DNA of 64,000 nucleotides. Origin: Protonemura montana. Taxonomy: Eukaryota; Arthropoda; Insecta; Plecoptera; Nemouridae. Of the stretch, positions 51,098 through 64,000 are shown one piece after another (the first letter of the stretch is position 1; the number at the start of each line of letters is the position of its first letter). The notes under the pieces were generated by a model. The model saw only the letters and a program-made list of their open reading frames with translations, was not told the DNA's origin and did no database searches. Both the position numbers and the translations under genes were made by a program. Location of the stretch: assembly GCA_947568835.1 (NCBI GenBank), contig OX387604.1, forward strand, positions 17,141,076-17,205,075, given 5' to 3'.

Positions 51098-51951
51098 ATG
51101 TTCGCTACCTTTCTTGAACTGATCTGGGAACCCCCGCGAGACCCCCACTGGTATGAGATTAAGTGCCCATGCGTGGCTGTTGTGGGTGCAGGAATCGGAG
51201 GATTTTTCCTCCACTTCATTTTTGCCAAGGTAAGTATTTTGGCAGCCATTATAAAAAAAATACTTGGCTATCTACTGCAGATCACGATATTTTTTAGCAA
51301 TATGCGCTGCAATTAGGTGACAGCGTCGATGCATCGGCTTAAATGCGAGTAGGTAATGATTTTTTCAATTGTATCCAATTGCTAGATTTCCATATCTATA
51401 GTTCATAAGATTGTTTTCCTCCTCACTAAAATTTTCCATACACAGTACCTACTTGGTAAGATATAAATGGCGCGGAGAAATCTATTCCGAATTAAATGGT
51501 TTCACTGTGCCTAGTTCTAACACAACATTCAGAGTATTTTCCTCCTTACAAATAAAAGCCATAAACCTTAGACAACCTTAGGCTGAACACAAAGTTGCAA
51601 CGTGAAAAATTTCATATTTTTAAGCTCTAGCACCTAGCAAGGTCAATTGGTCTGCCGTGACCATTGGCATTGGGATATCAAACAATCCACCTGCATATTT
51701 CAATAATTGGACCAAATATATAACCTCTTAATGATTTTTGAATTTTTTTATTACAGGTGGGCTTTTCCCAAATGACCCGTGCTTTGGGCTTAAAGTTGAA
51801 GGGATGGATTGTAGGTGGGGAGATCCTGGAAGAAGATCTCCCGTATTCTCACTTGGATGAGGTGGCTCCTTCGAACGAGCTGAATACTCAGGAGAATTTC
51901 GAAGCCGGCTTACCAGAGCCACTGGTCCCAGATCGAGCCCAAGTTTTGTGA
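51098..51951 (+). CDS. Small single-pass membrane protein, unrecognised, two exons
   Basis: Exon 1 is 51098-51229 and exon 2 is 51757-51951. The junction AAG|GTAAGT ... TTACAG|GTG is a good GT-AG intron in phase 0, and the product is 108 residues. The ATG has A at -3. Residues 1-24 (MFATFLELIWEPPRDPHWYE) look like an amphipathic or interfacial start. Residues 25-43 (CPCVAVVGAGIGGFFLHFIF) form one hydrophobic segment with glycines spaced GAGIGG, suitable for helix packing. Then comes a short basic stretch (TRALGLKLKG) and an acidic Pro-rich C-terminal half. I do not recognise the family and assign no function. A small organelle membrane protein is one possibility (inference). Confidence 0.7.
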
Positions 51952-52360
51952 AAATCTTATATTTGCGAAAATAAGTATATATTTAAGTGATACATCTTAT
52001 TTTTCGTGCGAACATGTATACTTTATAACATAAAAAAGTTTGATTGTAATTCAATTTGATGTTTTTTTTTGTTTGTCTATACCAAACCCTTTATTTAGTA
52101 CATGCTATTGTTGCTCTTAATATTAGGAATACCTACCTTTACCAATAACTTTATTCCCAAAATAACCAAAGTTGGAAAGGAGCATTTAATGACCTAACCT
52201 AGCCGTCTCGACTAAAGACAGCAAATAACGTGCATTCTTCCTTATTGTATTGTATTTATTTGGCTAGCTGACAAGTACACAGTAATTGTTTGGGCCTTAA
52301 TTTAACGTAATTTAGGTATAAATGATGTAATACAAAGTATAAAAATAATAGTGGTATAAT

Positions 52361-53466
52361 CAGTGATGTATTGGTCAATGCACGCGGGTGTACGCAGTCC
52401 ACCCACTATTAATTTTATTTTTGGCCGTACCCCCACTTTAAACTTTTGAGGGAACGCAGGTGAACGCACGGGAAAGCAGTATTAAATTATGATTATTCGA
52501 AATATCCTGCACTTCTTTATTTTCAAGGCGAAAATATCCCAGTTTAGGGTTTCATTCCTAATAATCCACTTACTTAAAAATAAACCTACCAAGAATGTCA
52601 CTGTTTGCGAACGTACTTAGAGTAGGTAGACTGGAATTATGTCGGCGTCGCGACTTGCAACAAAGGGGTTAGTTAGAACCATATTACTGTTATCACGTAG
52701 GGAAGTCGGTAGCCGCTTTCGCGGCGTCGCACGGCGGTGCAAGCTCTCAGAAGCAAGCCCGCTTCAAATAATAAGAATTCGCAGGAAAGACAAAAATACA
52801 AACAGTAACCAAAATGCCACATACGAGCCACACTGGACGAGTTTGTTTAATTCAAGATGCAGAAGAGGAAGCAAGTGGATTTGCATTCCCTTTGGGGCCT
52901 TGCTCCTCCTAAAAAACCAAAATTTGGTTTGGGAGAAGTTGAAGACACCACCAACGTCGCATCACGCAGCAGCAAGGAGCTTAATGAAAAAGAGTCATTG
53001 TGGAAACTGATATAATCTCCTCAACGCGAAAGTACGCGCGTATCTATGGGTAGTTTCAACAAAAATTAAAACCAGTATCCGATTAAAATGATTGACTTTC
53101 TTTTACCAAATTCCCGAATCCCCACCAAATTTAAAGACTGCAAGTTGCAACAATGTGGGAAGGTGTAGACATGAGAGGGCGGCATTAATTTAATTTTCTC
53201 AAAATCATTACGTAATTAAAAATGCAGTTCTGACCATGTCATTCCAAGCCCAATTTCATCGTAAACTCGTAGATTGACTCCAAAAGAAACCTTAGAATAA
53301 AAATTCACTTGGAGCTGCGCCCGAAGCCCCCTATTTTCCACTCTTTCGGTGCATTCGCCTTGGGTCTCCTCCTCCCCCCCCCCCCCCCCACCCACTCCGC
53401 CCGCCGACACAAAAAAATGGGTCATTTTTGCGTACCCCCACTAAAAATTTTACGAATACATCACTG
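52361..53466. mobile_element. Non-autonomous hAT-type DNA transposon, 1106 bp
   Basis: The left end is CAGTGATGTATTGGT and the right end read inward is CAGTGATGTATTCGT, nearly identical inverted termini. A perfect 8-bp target duplication GGTATAAT flanks the element at 52353-52360 and 53467-53474. GTGTACGC and GGGTACGC blocks lie just inside both ends. The termini differ from those of the 31466-32789 element, so this is a separate hAT family. A plus-strand frame at 52639-53010 does not resemble a transposase. A C homopolymer (53374-53389) lies near the right end. Confidence 0.88.
53374..53389. repeat. C homopolymer inside the hAT-type element
   Basis: Run of 16 C near the right terminus. Confidence 0.95.
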
Positions 53467-54086
53467 GGTATAATAATGGTAAAATTTACTAAGATGGTTT
53501 CATGGTGGTAAATTACATGATATGACCCTACAGGCTAACTGGTAGCCACTTTCCCAAATAATTTGAGGAACCAACAGTTATAAAATGTCGAAGGAAATTG
53601 CAGGTCTCTTCGGGGATATCTTGGCGATTTTTTTCCCTTCTCTTTGAATCCTTGTCTACCTGCATCGGTCGTTTGAACTCGTTGCCAGATGGCGGCTTGA
53701 AGGTTTCTAACCAGTAGGTACTTACGAGATTTTCCAGAGATATTCAACTGGAGTTTCAGTGGTTTGCCAGACAGGTTCAATAACGTAATTAACATAAAAG
53801 GAAGTATCCTTGGCAGTGGACAATGACATATTATTGCTTTCGATGTGCACTTAAAGGGTATACCTACATTTGACCAAAGATAAAACTTCTGCCACCCTTC
53901 TTTAAAATAGGAATTACAGAACAAAATGGAAGTGATGTGTATCGGAATAACCAATTAAATATTCAATGTTAATTTTGAATTCCTTTTATTCACTCATTTC
54001 ATTTATTCATTTTATTCAATTATACAGTCACTCAAAGTCAGTGAATTGTCTCTGGTTCGGACATTGTCTCGTCCGCGTCAGTTTTA

Positions 54087-54221
54087 TCAGATGGAAGGCT
54101 CTGCTGTCGGAGTTCCATCCTCAAAATCTCTCGTTGTGACGACACACACTTCCGATTTCTTATTTTTGAAATTGCATACTTGTTGGCGACGTATCCTCTG
54201 ATTTATTGCGCTGCACATATC
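54087..54221 (-). CDS. Possible terminal exon of an unknown gene
   Basis: On the minus strand TTCTGCTTCCAG is a good splice acceptor, followed by 44 codons (starting DMCSAINQRIRRQQVCNF) and a TGA. AATAAA poly(A) signals occur 70-85 bases downstream (plus strand 54011-54016 and 54002-54007). I could not find convincing upstream exons between here and AARS2, so this is a weak call. It could equally be a non-coding transcript end or chance. Confidence 0.25.
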   Translation of the reverse strand, partial: DMCSAINQRIRRQQVCNFKNKKSEVCVVTTRDFEDGTPTAEPSI

Positions 54222-55845
54222 CTGGAAGCAGAATGAGGATCCGATTAGGCTACGCAACATTGTGTAATTTAATTTAGTAATTAATATATGAAAAATAGAG
54301 GGTAACAACATAAGTATATCATGAGATGTAATTATGGGTAGGTCGGTTGGAGGTATTCATCAAGGTGGTAGAATGGATTAATGGTTAGGACATTTCGAAG
54401 GCTGGAGTCAATGGATTCACGTTTGGGCAGCGATCGGCATCTTCAGAACCACCATATTCTATCATCACGCTGCAAAATTATTCGCTATGTTTTTATTTTT
54501 CAAGGCTGGATGACTTTCTCAAGTAACTTCTAAGGCTTTAAATAACTAGGAAGCTGAATAAACAAACACACCTTTTTGTTCCTTAAAATTGAAGATACAA
54601 TGCTTGGGTTCATCTCTCCTCGACCATTGCACTAATTTGTGTGACTGTTGTTTTTATAATAGTTATAAGTAAGTTGGGTGACATAACAGGAAATGGAAGA
54701 TTTTCATAGGACGAGGATCTGCAAAAAGGATCCCTCAAAGTCCGCACGGAAAGCCATTAATTGGGTTACGAGTAATGATGAAAAGTGATCTATGTGCTTT
54801 TTGAGCAATTGCATAAATATAATCTACGTCCCTAAAGTAGTCGGGAGAAATACGCTTGGCTGAGTGACCGTGTGTTTTACTGGAAGAGGTGTTCCATCGG
54901 AAGCAACAACACGAACCTTATCTTAGCTGCATGACTACGTGGGAGAAGTAGTTAAATGATTGTGGGCACCGCTTCTCTCCTAAATTAATTGCATTTGTTT
55001 TTGACAGTGGCAAGAACTTCAACTGCATTGTCGAATCAATTTCCAATCTCGTTAGATTCTGTAACTTCATGTGTTCTGTTATTAGAAATTGTTCTTTGGC
55101 GTTTTGTTGCACAATCACTTGAGACTAAAAGTGCAGATATTGATTTTTTTTGCTTTAGTTCCTTGGTTGTTGTCAAACTGAAGGAAAACAAGAAAAACTA
55201 TTCCCAAACCTTCCTGCATTATAAACAGACAGATTGGAAACCGCAGTTTTTCTGATCAAGCATCCAGGTGATCAAGTATCCTGGACTTGGAGATTGTTTA
55301 ATTTACATTTGGGAGGTTCTTGGTGACACTGATAAACGATCTGTTACTTCCCACAGTAGTTCTGGAGGTCAGTGGACATTCACTATTAGGATTGGTGCTA
55401 GAAGTTTAACATTTTAAACCCCTGTAAGCATGCCCCTATGAGAGTCCAGCAAGCACAAAATAGAAAGGAGGGTTTAATGTGATTGTGGGATGATTACATT
55501 AGTATACCTCTAAAAGCATAAGTCATAACTCATAGACTCTGTTACGGTGTCGCACAAATAGCCTAGCAGCTGACGTGACGCTTAACTCCACCATCAGTTA
55601 CGATGTCATGATGCACACCTCCAGTCAGGAGGGCAACAGGATTCAGAAGAAGTTAGAACATTTGGGGGAAGCCACTCCCAGGCAGGAAGAGAAAGTTGAC
55701 AAATTCAGAAATTGGAACAAAGTTACTCAGTTGAAGGCAATTACTGACTAACAGGGATTTGCAAGTTACTTATAAAACAATGCAACAAAACAATATACTT
55801 TCAAAAAAGTATCTTGAAGATACAATATGCTTTGCCTTAAAAAAA

Positions 55846-55938
55846 GTAGGTAGGTAGGTAGGTAGGTAGGTAGGTAGGTAGGTAGGTATGTATGTAGGTA
55901 GGTGTAGGTAGGTAGGCAGGTAGGTAGGTAGGTAGGTA
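55846..55938. repeat. GTAG tetranucleotide microsatellite
   Basis: About 22 units of GTAG, interrupted by GTATGTATG, GTGTAG and GCAG variants. Confidence 0.95.
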
Positions 55939-56466
55939 TTCAATTCAACTATATTTGAAACTTATTTTGCATAAATCAAGAGAAATGACAAATTATTTTA
56001 TAAAAAAATTGCTTTCAGCAATTATCACCCTACGTCAATGGCGCTAACGCTTCATTCTCATTCTCAGCTTCCATCGATGACCTATTTGATACAGCTCTTG
56101 TAGTTGGGGTACTCTATGTCTGTAAAATACAGATTACCATCAGCAAATAATCTTACCAATAACCAAGGAGCCTTGCTTTTTCCAATCTGATTAGACTACA
56201 TGCCTGCACAATAATTTTGAAATTAAAATGTAATGATTTTGCCGATCAAAATTATAGGGGCCTTCTAGAAATGAGAATTAATAATTAACATGAGCCCTTA
56301 AACAATAACGCTTGAGATTCGAACAATGGGATAATAATTTATCATGATATATCATATACTAAAACACCCTATCCTTCGAACTCGTAATTTAACAACTTGC
56401 CAAACTAATTTGTGAGTCACATCTTTTAAATATTTGGCGAGTTGTTCTTTCTCATAGACTTGCAGT

Positions 56467-56487
56467 TATAATAATAATAATAATAAT
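56467..56487. repeat. AAT trinucleotide microsatellite
   Basis: About seven ATA/AAT units. Confidence 0.9.
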
Positions 56488-56894
56488 GAGAATTTTTATT
56501 CAGTAGAATTTTTATCCAATACTTGTATAGATGTACAGTAAACTCTTGGCCAAGATAAAACAAACATTTTGTGACAGTCTGACAACCATTTCAAAGCCTT
56601 TCCTTCCATTAAACCAACACTAAACTAACCGCCAAAAGATCGGCTAGGGGTGCCATCTAGGTGATAGCAAAAAAGGTACACATTAGCACGGAAACCTAGC
56701 ATTACCCGACAATAAACAAACTACATCAGCTGGAAGCTGGGAGTGCTGTGGATTTTGGCACTATAATATTATAAATATATACTATTTCCTTTTAATATTT
56801 GAGCCATTGCTGCTGATCATTTACACCGACTGAAGATCATTGATCACAAACACGTGTTTTATTTTTTATCGCTTAGGCAAATGTTTCCTCTACA

Positions 56895-63942
<7,048 letters not shown>

Positions 63943-64000
63943 GTATGCTTAGACATGAGGATATTATTGTAATTCCCTTGCATCCTTTGGAGGCTTTGTT

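Larger units (their letters stand above)
53475..56894. other. Region upstream of AARS2
   Basis: No gene is firmly supported over about 3.4 kb apart from the possible minus-strand exon at 54087-54221. The stretch holds a GTAG microsatellite (55846-55938), an AAT microsatellite (56467-56487) and the presumed AARS2 promoter at its right end. Confidence 0.5.

Noticed and set aside
55846-55938. Regular short repeats that might suggest a CRISPR array
   Set aside because: Four-base microsatellite without spacers in animal nuclear DNA; there is no CRISPR architecture.
56035-56120. Possible minus-strand terminal exon ending near 56040
   Set aside because: A good acceptor-like tract is present, but only about a dozen codons follow before a stop and no upstream exon could be joined.

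Overview
The window is animal nuclear DNA. Its genes have spliceosomal introns (GT-AG, plus one GC-AG), long AT-rich non-coding stretches, microsatellites, non-LTR retrotransposon debris and several short DNA transposons of hAT type. The four recognisable genes (FEZF/earmuff, ASZ1/GASZ, BAP1/Calypso, mitochondrial AlaRS) are all metazoan. Gene content and transposon types suggest an invertebrate, perhaps an arthropod. I cannot fix the lineage from the sequence alone.

Layout. 2-307 (+): C-terminal exon of an unrecognised gene. 308-34510: a gene-poor region of about 34 kb whose only well-supported gene is an intronless FEZF-family six-zinc-finger repressor on the minus strand (13697-14701). The rest holds a 505-bp hAT-type element (5597-6101), a 1324-bp hAT-type element (31466-32789), foldback repeats, a non-LTR retrotransposon fragment (28205-29507), a tRNA-derived repeat and many homopolymer and microsatellite runs. 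34511-37702 (-): ASZ1/GASZ in nine exons, with ankyrin repeats and a C-terminal membrane anchor but no detectable SAM domain. 39865-45443 (-): BAP1 in eight exons, 594 residues, complete from start to stop, with catalytic Cys, His and Asp in place. 48651-50150: a dispersed repeat copy followed by a decayed Jockey-like reverse transcriptase. 51098-51951 (+): a two-exon gene for a 108-residue single-pass membrane protein that I do not recognise. 52361-53466: a third hAT-type element. 56895 to the right edge (+): AARS2, thirteen exons seen, continuing past the edge.

The host genes do not form a pathway or operon. BAP1 is a chromatin deubiquitinase, GASZ is a germline piRNA factor on mitochondria, AARS2 serves mitochondrial translation, and FEZF patterns the anterior nervous system. 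The gene-poor flanks of FEZF fit the regulatory surroundings often seen around developmental transcription factors (inference). The points most worth checking are the GASZ without a SAM domain, the three hAT-type insertions with 7-8 bp target duplications, a degenerate hammerhead-ribozyme-like motif near 29541, the paired tRNA-derived repeats, and the small unrecognised membrane protein.
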